Part shown: positions 53,503 to 63,172 of the stretch, in pieces
How the letters are laid out: each line of letters begins with the position of its first letter
How positions within the stretch are numbered: the first letter of the stretch is position 1
Notes under the pieces: generated by a model
What the model was told of the DNA's origin: nothing
Seen by the model: only the letters and a program-made list of their open reading frames with translations
Databases searched by the model: none
Origin: Microglena sp. YARC
Taxonomy: Eukaryota > Chlorophyta > Chlorophyceae > Chlamydomonadales > Chlamydomonadaceae
Length of the DNA: 64,000 nucleotides
Assembly (NCBI GenBank): GCA_022414725.1
Contig: CM039462.1
Span: forward strand, 58,814,195-58,878,194
Direction: 5' to 3'
Translations under genes and position numbers: made by a program

Positions 53503-54144
53503 CTACCCTATGCGCCATCGATTGCCGCAGCCATGGCACGTCACGAAAATGGAAGCCGGCTCGTCGCACGACCGAGTCTGTACCTCCACGTAAGAGCACT
53601 GACGCTGCTTGCAGCGGGCGCACTTGAACTGGTCCGTCGTTGCGTTAGGACGAGCGTTCATGATGTACTGATCACGCTCACGTGAGCGGAGAATGATGTC
53701 GTTCCAGAGAAGAGGTAAGGCGTCCTCAGCACGCAGAAAAGGAATGTCGCGCGGACGGAGATGCGGTGAGACAACGGAACCAGTCTTGTTGTTGTCCGGA
53801 TTGTTATCGACCAAAAACGAAAGTCTCTGAGAGAGCGCGTGGTTTTCCACGTAGCACGAAGAGTCGATGTTGGAGAGTACGAACCGGAGCACAGAACAGT
53901 ACACAGAAATAAACAACGGGTTGCTCCAACTTCGCGTAACGTTCAAAGAATCGCACTTCTCCAATGTTCGGTTAAAGACAGCCGTCTCCATCTCGCGAAT
54001 ATACTTGTTGTCCACACAATCACGGGATGCTACAATTGTCATTACGTCGTGAAGGTAAGTACAAGCCTGGTCACGTAGAGAGTGCCATTGTTTCTGGCTT
54101 TCAAGAGACTGTACTTGCACATCCTCCATCTTTCTCGATGACAT
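53503..54144 (-). CDS. TFIIS-like transcription elongation factor, 213 aa
   Basis: TFIIS enters the RNA polymerase pore and stimulates cleavage of the backtracked transcript, so it would work with the RPB1-containing enzyme. The C-terminus has the zinc ribbon CARC ... CHGC with QTRSCDEPASIF, which holds the Asp-Glu pair that does the catalytic work. The N-terminal 130 residues are helical and match the central polymerase-binding domain in size, including an NTRSWSNPLF-like stretch. The start MSSRKMEDVQ is at 54144. The frame is intact. It ends shortly before non-coding sequence and lies 72 bases upstream, in divergent orientation, of the Fanzor transposon. Confidence 0.85.
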   Translation of the reverse strand: MSSRKMEDVQVQSLESQKQWHSLRDQACTYLHDVMTIVASRDCVDNKYIREMETAVFNRTLEKCDSLNVTRSWSNPLFISVYCSVLRFVLSNIDSSCYVENHALSQRLSFLVDNNPDNNKTGSVVSPHLRPRDIPFLRAEDALPLLWNDIILRSRERDQYIMNARPNATTDQFKCARCKQRQCSYVEVQTRSCDEPASIFVTCHGCGNRWRIG

Positions 54145-54262
54145 ACATTTTGCTTACTTGCGACAAACGTTTACACTATTTATTCAATGAACATGGGCAT
54201 TTGTTGGCCATGCCCTACAGTCGGCGGAACAGTAAAATGAAACATATATCAGATGGAAATAA

Positions 54263-55163
54263 ATGTACGACATCGCCGTTAGAAAATTGGCGTTAAGAAT
54301 GGCCGCTGACTTGGGTGTGTTAAAAACTTCTGTGTTTACGAACATCAGTCGTTCTACTCTGTGGAGGTGGAAACGCTTTGGTGTAAATCGAAAACGACGT
54401 GAATTTGTAAGCAAACTTTTTGAGACGAACAAAGAGTTGTTGAAATTGTTTTTATTGTCAACTCAATGCACAACTGCAAGAGGTGTTGTTGCATTTTTCA
54501 AAAGTATTCACAATTTACGATTATCAACTAAAACAGTGTATCGTTTCATAAAACTCATTGGTTTTACAAAAGGAGCAAACTCCGTGGACAGTGTAAAGGG
54601 GACTTAGTTCCACTTGTCACTGAATTTTGTAGTAGATACAAGGATACAATCAATGCTGGTAAAATTTTAGTATCAGTTGACGAGTGTGGGTTTAGTGAGC
54701 GTCTCAAGCCACATTATGGGTATTCCCCTGTAGGAAAACCTGTTATCGTTAAAACTACTGGTGGGTACACCATAGTTTGTTGATGGCAGTTTTTTCAGAT
54801 GGTAGGAAGGAGTTCGTTGTGAAGAAAGGATCTGTGAAGAAGACGGACTTCGCTGCATTTATTGACTCATTGAGTTTGTGCAATAATTCATTAGTAATAA
54901 TGGACAACGCCAGTATCCATAAGAACTTGGTCCTCAGAAGCCCCGTAAATATTTGTTACACTCCTCCTTACAGTCCAGAATTCAATGCTATTGAGCTGTG
55001 CTTCGCTAAGGTGAAGAAGGACTTTCGTCGATTGAACTATATACCAAACGATACAAAGACGCACGTGTCTGATATGATTTCCTTAGCATTCAGCAACCTC
55101 ACTGATAAAATCATTATGGGTTGTTTTGACCACGTATGGAACACGTATGTGATGTTTGTATAA
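54263..55163 (+). CDS. IS630/Tc1/mariner-type transposase, two frameshifts
   Basis: A DDE transposase for cut-and-paste movement. The N-terminal part has a helix-turn-helix (SVFTNISRSTLWRWKRFG). The first catalytic Asp is in VSVDECGFSERL (about 54670), the second in VIMDNASIHKN (about 54900) and the third acidic residue in YSPEFNAIELCFAKVK (about 54975), i.e. a D-D-E set. About 300 codons is normal. Frames shift near 54605 and 54775, so it may be inactive or misread. It starts 46 bases inside the left terminal repeat. Confidence 0.85.
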
Positions 55164-55192
55164 AGAGTTCTGTGATGTATAAATTATGTAAG

Positions 55193-57544
55193 ATGGCAAC
55201 GAAACCTCCGACAGTCGCGAAATTGAAGGAGCTACTAAAATTGGCTGAAGTAGCATACTCATCAAAAGGACAAGAAGGACGATATTGTCCGTTTATGCGA
55301 AGACAATGGTCTCATCGCCAGACCCCCTCCAGAATACAAGACGGTGGAAAAAGATGTGTGTCGTGAAATGCGCCCTGAAGAAGGCAATGAGTCTTGACGA
55401 TGAAGAATTCGGTAAGTTTAGGGAGCATGTGGATCAGCTCGTCAATGTGGTGAGCCGCATGTTGCGGCGTTCCAGTCTGGTGCTGACTTTCCATGTCACG
55501 AGGCTCATGGAGGGCGACCTGCCGATTCCTAATATGTACGATATGAAGGATACCTACTGGAAGGATTGGCTAAGGATCGGAGTTGACGGTGTCTTTCCAG
55601 ATGAAGAGAGTAGAATATCATACGAATCCGTGAAAGACGTAATCGGAAAGGTGCTTGGTAGCGATGACCCTGACTACATCAACTCCTACCCTATCTATTT
55701 CGACCAGGTTTTGAACTATGCCGGTCACACATTGAGCACTGTCGTGTCGAACAACGCATGGGTTCCTTTGGTACCTCGTCTGACACGCCTCACTAAGGCT
55801 ACTTTGAATGCACTGGGAGCTCCGAAGACCATCCGTGTGTACGACGTGATGAGGGTTATCCAACAAGAAATACAGGAGATGGAATCTTGGCCAGAGTCTG
55901 TTCTGGAGTATGTCCGTGAAGTTCGAGTCAGGCTGAAAGTTCCAGATGGAAGTCGACTTTATGATGACTATGGCAAAGACATGGACTTCCCGACCATGGT
56001 CCGGTTCAATTATTGGATGCAGACACGGTTGGAGGCTATTGGTGCACGTCGTATCCGTTTGATGCCCATCTTTAATGTCCAACGGGCGCATGTCCGCCTT
56101 GACATGAAGACCCTCGTGAACCTATTCAGGCACGTGTTCCCCAAAGACCCAAACATCGTCGAGCTTTCAAAGTGGAAAAATGTAAAGGATCCCGACCGCT
56201 TCATGTTGCCTCTGAAGCCTGCAGTTAAGAAGAAAAAATCATGTGGTCCTGGTGAATGGGAGGCATACAAGTTGGCCCAACAGAAGTACGATGCTGACGT
56301 TAATGATATCAAGGATACTGACGAGTACAGACATGCAAAGGGTAGGTATGACACGCTCGTGAACGCCCGAAAAACAGTCGCAGGTTCCTTCTTCAAGAAA
56401 CCACCTGTCAAGACGGGGTGGGTGTTCGATTGTAGCATCTGTACTGACGGAGTCTCATTGAGCATGCAGTACAGCAAGACAGTACAGGTTCGTGTATCCG
56501 ATCTGAAGAAGACAAGTAAGAGGTCTCGTGACGATGAAGGTATGAGCGTCTCAGAACAGTATGACCATAAACTCAAAACGACATTGCCCGATATGGGTAT
56601 CGTCGTTCTGGGTGTGGATCCTGGTAGGAGCAACATCGCTACAGTCACGTATCTGGCAGACGACAAAAGCAAGACATGGAAGCTTACACGCGGAGCTTTT
56701 TACCACAAGTCTGGTATCAAGAAACAGAAAAAACAGCAAGAAAAACGTTTCTCAGACATGATTCCTAGATGGGAGTCTCTTCGTGAAAATGGAGCAGCGT
56801 TGAGTACATCCAGGACGGATGATATCTCGGCTTACTTGAAAAAATTACGCTACGTTTTCCAACGAGTGGTGGAGGATGGCACTCCTTCGCAGAGAATCCC
56901 GAGACAACTTTCAGAGGTACATTGGCAAGCGCAAGGCTATGGACTCATTTTGGGCAGGGATCAAGCGCAACATGAAGTTGGATCATCCTGACCTGAGGGT
57001 TCGCGTAGCATATGGTTCTGCAATCACGACTCTGAAGGCTACCGGACCAGGAGAGGTAGCTGTGCCTACGGGATCTATGTTCGCTTCCTGCAAGCGCCTC
57101 TTCAAAGATGAGGTTCATGTGACAGATGAGTTCAAGACGACTCTCATGTCTTGGGAAACCGGTGCCAAGAAGGAATGTGTTTACAAAATTCCAAGTGTCC
57201 AAATAACCACGGAAGGGCAGATTCGTCTAGGTTACGAGTTGTTGGGTCACACCCCATTGAAGGAGACTCCAAAGGTCTCTTATCGCGACCAGTTGGCGGT
57301 GAGGGTGTACTGCACACGTAAACAAATCCAAGAAAAACACAGGAGGGGTGGCTTAGCCCCCTCTCTTGTCGACAACAACTCGATCAAGCGGTACCCTGAG
57401 GTACGAGGACTGCGATTCTCTCCAGAAACCAGCACTTACTCGGACCGGGACCGCTCCTCTGCTCTCACAATCGCAAGGCTGCACTGCATGGAACTGTTGG
57501 GTCAAGGGAGACCGCTTCCATTTTGCAGGGATGCGTGTTGTTGA
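55193..57544 (+). CDS. Fanzor (eukaryotic TnpB-like) RNA-guided nuclease homologue, frameshifted
   Basis: Fanzor proteins are eukaryotic and viral relatives of TnpB that use an element-encoded RNA to direct DNA cleavage. The C-terminal RuvC core is complete in key residues: RuvC-I GVDPGRSNIA (56611), the catalytic Glu in TDEFKTT (57122) and RuvC-III DRDRSSALTIA (57444). The usual two CxxC pairs between the last two are not visible. The N-terminus (from ATG 55193) reads TVAKLKELLKLAEVAYSS, then KKDDIVRLCEDNGLI in another frame, which together resemble a SAP DNA-binding fold. Frames shift near 55275, 55365 and 56878; about 780 codons in total. Fanzor inside a mariner-like element is a known pairing. 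Confidence 0.8.
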
Positions 57545-57666
57545 TGGGCTACAAAAAAACATGATGGTGTTCCACTGCCCCGTGGGTTGCTACACCATAA
57601 GGTTACACCATAAGGTGTACCGTACACTCCAGAAAGCGGTTTCATTTTAGTATTCCGATGAGTGTA
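57521..57666 (+). ncRNA. Candidate guide-RNA scaffold at the transposon right end
   Basis: This stretch overlaps the last codons of the Fanzor-like gene and reaches the right terminal repeat, where Fanzor and TnpB elements encode their guide RNA. It is shared with the solo copy at 10207-10339 and partly with 19660-19720 and 58368-58430. It contains short hairpins, TACACCATAAGGTGTA and one around TTCCACTGCCCCGTGGG. Position and conservation support a functional RNA or at least a conserved transposon end; no RNA evidence is available. Confidence 0.4.
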
Positions 57667-58292
57667 ACCTTTGTCATTGTCTTGTCCAATTCCACGGTGT
57701 ACAAGTCGCCCATTACGAGTGTGAGAAGAAACTGGTCGTCAATTGTTTGCTTTTGCGTGAGAATACACCAGAAGAGCCGCGGGTCCCGAACCGCCATAAG
57801 CAAAAGAGACATGCGATAACTCCCCGAGCACTTGATCATGCGCACAAGCATGCCGGCACGCAGAGTCAATCGCGGGTCTATGATGGTGTGTCTGAAGAAA
57901 GACGTCACGTCCACTTTTACGTTTCCAGAGAAACGAGTTGATAGGGAGGCGAATAAGATGTGGTTGTGAGAGGGGCCGGAGATGAATTTGTGATCACAAC
58001 ACATATTATCGGAATGAGATTTGTTGTTGTTGTTGACATACCTAGATATCGAGAGCTCCTCCTGCGAGTAGTTGTTTGTTCTACAAATTAGGTTCTTATA
58101 TGGCGCTCGATAAGTAGACGAAACAAAAGACAGGGGACCGATCCATTTGACATGTAGTATCATTGCCATAAAGTATCGGATGAACATTGAAGCTCTGACG
58201 AAATAAGAGCAGATGTCTATCTTCGTGTGCATGTACACATTAAAACGACACTCGGGATTGTCGCATGGACATTCAAACTTACGGAAGAACAT
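57642..58292 (-). CDS. Hypothetical protein, 216 aa, C-terminus supplied by transposon end
   Basis: An open frame starting MFFRKFECPCDNPECRF with an N-terminal Cys cluster (CPCDNPEC), hydrophobic stretches (YFMAMILHV) and a beta-rich second half (FLLTLVMGDLYTVELD). The last nine codons (KVTLIGILK, then TGA) are the transposon terminal repeat, so insertion replaced the original end. No family is recognised. Confidence 0.6.
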   Translation of the reverse strand: MFFRKFECPCDNPECRFNVYMHTKIDICSYFVRASMFIRYFMAMILHVKWIGPLSFVSSTYRAPYKNLICRTNNYSQEELSISRYVNNNNKSHSDNMCCDHKFISGPSHNHILFASLSTRFSGNVKVDVTSFFRHTIIDPRLTLRAGMLVRMIKCSGSYRMSLLLMAVRDPRLFWCILTQKQTIDDQFLLTLVMGDLYTVELDKTMTKVTLIGILK

Positions 58293-58367
58293 TGTCGAAA
58301 AACCTTTATTTTAATGAGGTAAGCTGTGTAGAGGAATGAACGCATACAACTTTATAGGGACATTTGA

Positions 58368-58469
58368 TACAGTCAACGGAATACTAAAATGAAACCGCTT
58401 CGTGTACGGCACACCTTACGGTGTAACCTAATATCGTGTTTCACATGGACATGATTTAAGTTGAGTGTA
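58368..58469. mobile_element. Short MITE of the Fanzor transposon family
   Basis: 102 bp between TA dinucleotides. The left end reads CAGTCAACGGAATACTAAAA and is followed by ACACCTTACGGTGTA, the reverse of the transposon right end. The other end, TTTAAGTTGAGTGTA, is a shortened version of the inverted end. It is non-coding. Confidence 0.7.
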
Positions 58470-58561
58470 GCATCCCCATCCACAATCAAGCGCGCAGCCC
58501 TCCTCGGCTGTACTGCGGATAGCGCCCCAAAAAATATATAACAATAAAATTTAAAAAATAC

Positions 58562-58795
58562 ATGGAACCGTATAATTTTTTTCAAAAACAAATAAATACC
58601 GACCAGCACGGCAGAATTATCGCAGTATTTATAATATCCCCAATTCTTTTATACAAATCTCATAAATATAAGGACTGGTTTATTTTCATCTTTTCCATAA
58701 TTTTATTTTCATGGGATCTATATTGGTTGGTTTGTGAACCTCCAAAAAAATGCAACAACAACAAAATGCTACTGGCTCCCGTCACCGCATCATAA
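58562..58795 (+). CDS. Small two-TM membrane protein, 77 aa
   Basis: It starts MEPYNFFQKQINTDQHGR. Two hydrophobic helices, IIAVFIISPILLY and FIFIFSIILFSWDLYWLV, are separated by a short charged loop; the tail is KKCNNNKM. The composition is AT-rich compared with neighbours. Short proteins of this layout (a first helix with SPILL and a second with WDLYWL) are common in giant viruses; the role is unknown. Confidence 0.65.
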   Translation: MEPYNFFQKQINTDQHGRIIAVFIISPILLYKSHKYKDWFIFIFSIILFSWDLYWLVCEPPKKCNNNKMLLAPVTAS

Positions 58796-58938
58796 AGGGA
58801 TCGGGAACAACAACGCAGTCAGGGACGATCACCCTGGAAACAAGTACTGCCCTCCGTCGCCACTCATGCTTTCAGCAACGAGTGTAAGTGTACACCACAG
58901 GATAATGTACAAAATGAAGTACAAACCATTTAAAACAA

Positions 58939-59859
58939 TCACCTGGTATTCGGAAGGTGGAACGGATAGTTGTGTCCACCATTTGTGTCCGACGTATTGT
59001 TGGGATAGACATAATGTGTGACGGCGGGCGTCACAGATGTAGGGTTCTCACCAGGAGTCGAGGAAGGCATGTTGTCCGCCCAAGTCGTACCAGGTTGCAT
59101 AGAAGATATAACAGGCGCGTCTATGATACCGCCAAATGCGACGCACGTCGTAGAACATGCCCCAGAATCAGTCTCATTACCACCACGCTGTTTTCTATAC
59201 TTCGACATCGATAATTGACCACCATGTTTATTACTAGTTTTAGAACCGGTTGTCGTCAAAGCCGAAAAAGCATTCAGGAAGGCCATGTTAGATGATGGAG
59301 CTTGTTGGATGGTACGGGACTTTGGCGAAGAACGTTTCTTTGTAGACTTAGTAGTAGAAGTAGTACTCGTAGTAGCAGGAGACGATAACGTAAGCATCTT
59401 GTACGTTGTTGTTGCGGGCTTTGTCTTAGGTGGCGGATTACTCATTTTTTCTGAAACGCTTGTCTTACAATTGTTTTTCGTGACAGTGATTACAGAGGAT
59501 GTGTGTGGAATGTACTGTTCGCGACGCGTCGAAGAAGAACGAAATGTGCCTTCATTATAACGTTCCGTTGTTGTCTTCGCACCAGTTGTTTTGAGTGTCG
59601 TCGCAGTCTTACTCTTGCTTAAACCAACATCTGGTTTCTTCGCAGATTTTGTTACTGGCGGTTTGTTAGGGGATGCAACTGACCTTATAGTCACAATTTT
59701 GGTGGTCGTTTTAAGGTTCTTGGTAGTGTTGCTATTGCTATTGCTATTGTGTTTCTTAGTTGCTGCCGATGTTGGTCCTTTCTTTATTAATAGAGTATCT
59801 GCACCTTGTGTTGATGTCGAAGTTGATGTTGATGTTGATGTTGATGATGGTCTCCGCAT
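58939..59859 (-). CDS. Thr/Ser/Lys-rich low-complexity protein, 306 aa
   Basis: It is open from the ATG at 59859. The N-terminal half is Thr/Ser/Lys-rich and basic ([21 protein letters not shown]), like a DNA-binding or disordered structural protein. The last 80 residues are neutral and Pro/Asn/Gly-rich (MQPGTTWADNMPSSTPG). There are no domains and no membrane segment. A basic virion or nucleic-acid-coating protein is possible but not shown. Confidence 0.55.
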   Translation of the reverse strand: MRRPSSTSTSTSTSTSTQGADTLLIKKGPTSAATKKHNSNSNSNTTKNLKTTTKIVTIRSVASPNKPPVTKSAKKPDVGLSKSKTATTLKTTGAKTTTERYNEGTFRSSSTRREQYIPHTSSVITVTKNNCKTSVSEKMSNPPPKTKPATTTYKMLTLSSPATTSTTSTTKSTKKRSSPKSRTIQQAPSSNMAFLNAFSALTTTGSKTSNKHGGQLSMSKYRKQRGGNETDSGACSTTCVAFGGIIDAPVISSMQPGTTWADNMPSSTPGENPTSVTPAVTHYVYPNNTSDTNGGHNYPFHLPNTR

Positions 59860-59968
59860 TAGGCAATTGTACTGGACGTTTGTTGCATACTGTTGGGGCG
59901 ATTTTTTTGTAGTCCTCAGTGGGGAACAATAAAATGAAACATGATATTACGCTTACCACCACCACACC

Positions 59969-60745
59969 ATGTCATCTTTACAGACTGTGCTAGCGGCAGC
60001 GATGTTGATATTTGCACTAGCTTATTGTTGCATAGTGTATTGTTGTTGTTGTTGTCGTTACACATATCGTAACAAAGAAAGGTTTTCTACACCCAGTTCG
60101 CGTCAGGAAGAGGAGACAATATACAAAGAACTCTCAAGGAGGCTCCTACCCCCCGCGTGCGTGGACCGCGAGTTCTGTTCGTCTCTAATGGAGGATGTGA
60201 GAGCGATCAACGACCCCCAGTCTTTTGCAAAACAATGGCAGCTGGCAATTCGACCAGTGGAGATAAGTGCCTCTTCATACTTGGCGCCAGACAGTTCCAG
60301 TGTTCTTGGCTCGCGTCCGTGGATCGCGCACCCAGTCTCATCGGACGCAAACAGGTACCCAGACATACTAGCCGCTCTGAGGGCCATCGTTTCGGAGGCG
60401 TTCAATAATAGCGGTAGCAATAACGAGCGACCGCATCTCATACGCGCCACGATAGAGGGTCGCTGGTCTTCTCCTTGTGGTGGAGCAGAGGAGGAGGAGG
60501 AAGCACCATGTCCGGGTGGTCGCCGGGACATATGGCGCGCGTTGGCATGCTTCTCTTCTTTACCAGATCAGTCAGGGCAGACAGTGACAGGGCGGTGTTT
60601 GTCCGTTCACATGCTAGAAGAGGAGAATAGAGGAGGGTCTTCTCGTGCATTCCGTCCTCTATTCATAAAGGTGGCAGGGGACCTCCCGGGAGACGTTCTC
60701 TTCATGGTCGGTTCTTCAAATCGCGCAGACTCCAGTCACGCATGA
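59969..60745 (+). CDS. Membrane-anchored protein with a Cys cluster, 258 aa
   Basis: An N-terminal hydrophobic helix (VLAAAMLIFALAYCCIVY) is followed at once by CCCCC, a probable palmitoylation cluster, and then by a soluble domain of about 220 residues (KELSRRLLPPACVDREFC, RPWIAHPVSS, HLIRATIEGRW). It is divergent from the low-complexity gene at 58939 (start codons 109 bases apart) and overlaps the end of the convergent gene 60702-61289 by 44 bases. No family is recognised. Confidence 0.6.
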   Translation: MSSLQTVLAAAMLIFALAYCCIVYCCCCCRYTYRNKERFSTPSSRQEEETIYKELSRRLLPPACVDREFCSSLMEDVRAINDPQSFAKQWQLAIRPVEISASSYLAPDSSSVLGSRPWIAHPVSSDANRYPDILAALRAIVSEAFNNSGSNNERPHLIRATIEGRWSSPCGGAEEEEEAPCPGGRRDIWRALACFSSLPDQSGQTVTGRCLSVHMLEEENRGGSSRAFRPLFIKVAGDLPGDVLFMVGSSNRADSSHA

Positions 60746-61289
60746 CAATTTGTAGCATCACTTCGTCCTTGCTTGGCTGGAGGTGCGTGAGTTGTACAGT
60801 GACCGTGCAGTGCTGCGCGTCTTTAGAGCATTGCGGCTTGTTGGCAATGTCGCAAAGGGGGGCCGCGAGTATCACGATATCCAGACCCATTGTTGCAGCC
60901 ATGTATTTGGCAACATTCAGAGGGACATGATCCGAATGCAAGGCGAGTGATGGAGGGGGTAGCATGAGTTGGGGAAGAATGTGGGGGTGGGGGAAATCCC
61001 TATTATGTTTTAGACGCCGTGTAGAGATAAGCTCTTGCGTGACGAAGTCGTTGATGGATACCAACAGGGCGGCGCGCTCTGGGTGGTTATCGACGTCATT
61101 CGTCTTCCTTGCGATCGAACGGAGTGGCAGCGCAGTGAGGTACATTTTCGTCGACTTCTTGGCATCTTCTGCGCAACGAGACCGTGTCTTGACAAAAAAA
61201 ATAGACACGTGGGACAGATGGTCAGGGGTACACAACGGTACAGTTCGGTAATTGAAAATGGGTATCATGGTGACTTCGATTTGATTCAT
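60702..61289 (-). CDS. Hypothetical protein, 195 aa
   Basis: Starts MNQIEVTMIPIFNYR and is open throughout; an internal Met at MIPIF is an alternative start. It is His- and Pro-containing (HNRDFPHPHILPQLMLPPP) with beta-type strands near the end (VTVQLTHLQPS). It converges with the gene at 59969 and diverges from the MscS-type gene. No family is recognised. Confidence 0.55.
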   Translation of the reverse strand: MNQIEVTMIPIFNYRTVPLCTPDHLSHVSIFFVKTRSRCAEDAKKSTKMYLTALPLRSIARKTNDVDNHPERAALLVSINDFVTQELISTRRLKHNRDFPHPHILPQLMLPPPSLALHSDHVPLNVAKYMAATMGLDIVILAAPLCDIANKPQCSKDAQHCTVTVQLTHLQPSKDEVMLQIVMRDWSLRDLKNRP

Positions 61290-61374
61290 TTGACAAGTTT
61301 ACTTTACATTGGGTTGGGTGGGTACACATCTTCGGAAAATACATGTACGTAAAAATAAGTGAAAATATTCAAAA

Positions 61375-62242
61375 ATGTCCACTCTTCCGACTACAACCTT
61401 ATTAGCAGCAAACATTGGTAGTCGATTGTCGTCGCTTATGACCATGCGCTCCGTAATCATGGGTGTAGTGGCTATCGTGTACATAGTTGCATCGCACTTC
61501 GTCGCAAAGACCGTAGCCTACGTCGTATCCAGGGTCTCTAACAAGAAAGACACACCAGAGAGCCTCAAGCGGTCTACTGCTATACATGTTATGAAGAGCT
61601 TCATGTATTGGATCATAATGTGCATTGCCATAACGATCCTATTTGTGTCCATTGGAATAGAGGGTGCAGCAGTGATCACCATCCTAGGGGCAGTGCTACT
61701 GGCAATAGGGATTGGAATGCAAGGGACGTTGAGCGACCTGTCTGCAGGGATCATGCTGATGATGTCGAACGCTTTCAGTATGGGTAACTACATAGAAGTC
61801 TTTGATGATTCACGCGACGGCGTAAACGGAACGGTAAAAAAAATTCAATATACTTTACACCACCTTATTGGATGACGATTCTGGGGTCTCATTTATCGTT
61901 CCTAACAGGGTCCTGTACGGCAGTGCGTTGAAAAATCACTCCACCTCCAAAACACCCATCGTTGTCGACGTGGTCACCATCTCCAATAAGAACGTCTCCA
62001 TTGCAAAGGCACTTGAAAACCTGAGGGTTGACGTGCAGAAACACGCAGTAGTGCTCAAAGAGCCGAAGGTCACCACCAACGTTTCCGATGTCACGGCTAA
62101 GGGTACAAACATCGAAGTGCGCTACCCTCTGTCCGCTGATGATTACTACACAGTTGGGACACGAAATGTCCAAAGTATCATTAAGACACTCATTAGAGAG
62201 TCTCTCATAAATTCAGGAGTGAAACTGATCGTTAGGGCTTGA
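61375..62242 (+). CDS. MscS-type mechanosensitive channel, one frameshift
   Basis: Small-conductance mechanosensitive channels open under membrane tension and release solutes. Three hydrophobic helices are visible (SVIMGVVAIVYIVASHF, FMYWIIMCIAITILFVSIG and the pore helix VITILGAVLLAIGIGMQG), followed by LSDLSAGIMLMMSNAFSMGNYIEV, the signature end of the pore and start of the beta domain. After a shift in an A-run near 61855 the beta domain continues (FIVPNRVLYGSALKNHS) to LIVRA at 62242. About 289 codons fits the minimal bacterial-type MscS. The role in a virus is unclear; transfer from a bacterium or alga is likely. Confidence 0.85.
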
Positions 62243-62452
62243 AACCCGACAATTGGGTGTTCCTAACCCCTCGCGACTGATGTTCATATGCAAAAGGGGG
62301 ATGACACCCTTCACATAATCACTCGAGTGAAGGAAGCCCTCCTTCTCGGAAAAACGAATGTCGTGTGACTGAGCGTTCAACATGAACACAGCCAGCTTAG
62401 CTGCAAAAGTCGCATCTCCAGAAGTCTTCTTACGTTTTGAAGTAGAAGACAT
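62213..62452 (-). CDS. Hypothetical protein, 79 aa
   Basis: It starts MSSTSKRKKTSGDATFAA. The basic N-terminus is followed by a helical part (LAVFMLNAQSHDIRFSEK). It overlaps the end of the MscS-type gene by 30 bases on the other strand. A TIR-like TGTTCCGTCGAGTGTA lies just upstream at 62460. It is probably real but unrecognised. Confidence 0.45.
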   Translation of the reverse strand: MSSTSKRKKTSGDATFAAKLAVFMLNAQSHDIRFSEKEGFLHSSDYVKGVIPLLHMNISREGLGTPNCRVSSPNDQFHS

Positions 62453-62511
62453 TTATATGTTCCGTCGAGTGTAGCTGTATGAACGCATTCCTCGTTGCCC
62501 CCCCCCCCCGA

Positions 62512-63139
62512 TTATATTTTGTATACCGAGTTTGCCCATGCCCCCCCTGTCCCATTAGTACCGCAGTTTTTGCTGACGCCGTCGCGCGCGTAACTCTTAG
62601 ATGCTTCCGTTCCTGTGAAACATGAGTTATTATCCTGAATCGCAAAGATGTTGTGCCCCCTTATCTTTGCTGCATTCTCGCAATTTTTCAAGACCACGAC
62701 CCTGTCTTTGGATTTTGTGCGACCGGCACCCACGAGAGGTCGACTGATGCCGGTGTATGCTTTGTCAGCGAAACATCCCACGTATTGTGCCTTTCGCCCC
62801 GTCCCCAAGCCATTCTTCTGGCAAACTGTAGGCCACTTTTGGCAGGCGTAAGGTTGAATCTGTCCGTTAACCAGACCCGACGACCCTCTTGTGCATTCAC
62901 AGTTGCCCTGGGCATTCATTTTCCCATTCCATCCCATCCCCGGAGCCCCCCAACCCCAGTACTTGCAGGCGTCACCACACCTTACATCTGGCTTGGGCAA
63001 ATTGGCATCTGCCAGCGCCTTTGCACGCGCTTGTGCCTGTGCCCGTGCACGCGCCTGAGCTTGGGCTTGTGCCTGTGCCTGTGCTTGTGCTTGTGCTTGT
63101 GCTTGTGCCTGTGCCTGTGCCCGTGCACGCGCCTGCGCT

Positions 63140-63172
<33 letters not shown>

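Larger units (their letters stand above)
54216..57666 (+). mobile_element. Tc1/mariner-type transposon carrying a Fanzor/TnpB-like nuclease
   Basis: The 3451-bp element lies between TA dinucleotides, with ends CAGTCGGCGGAACAGTAAAA at left and, read inward from the right, CACTCATCGGAATACTAAAA. Of the first 26 end bases 21 match. CA at the tips and the TA target fit the Tc1/mariner/IS630 superfamily. Inside are an IS630/mariner transposase (54263-55163) and a Fanzor-like protein (55193-57544) on the same strand. The right end lies in the 3' end of the 216-aa gene at 57642. Confidence 0.8.
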
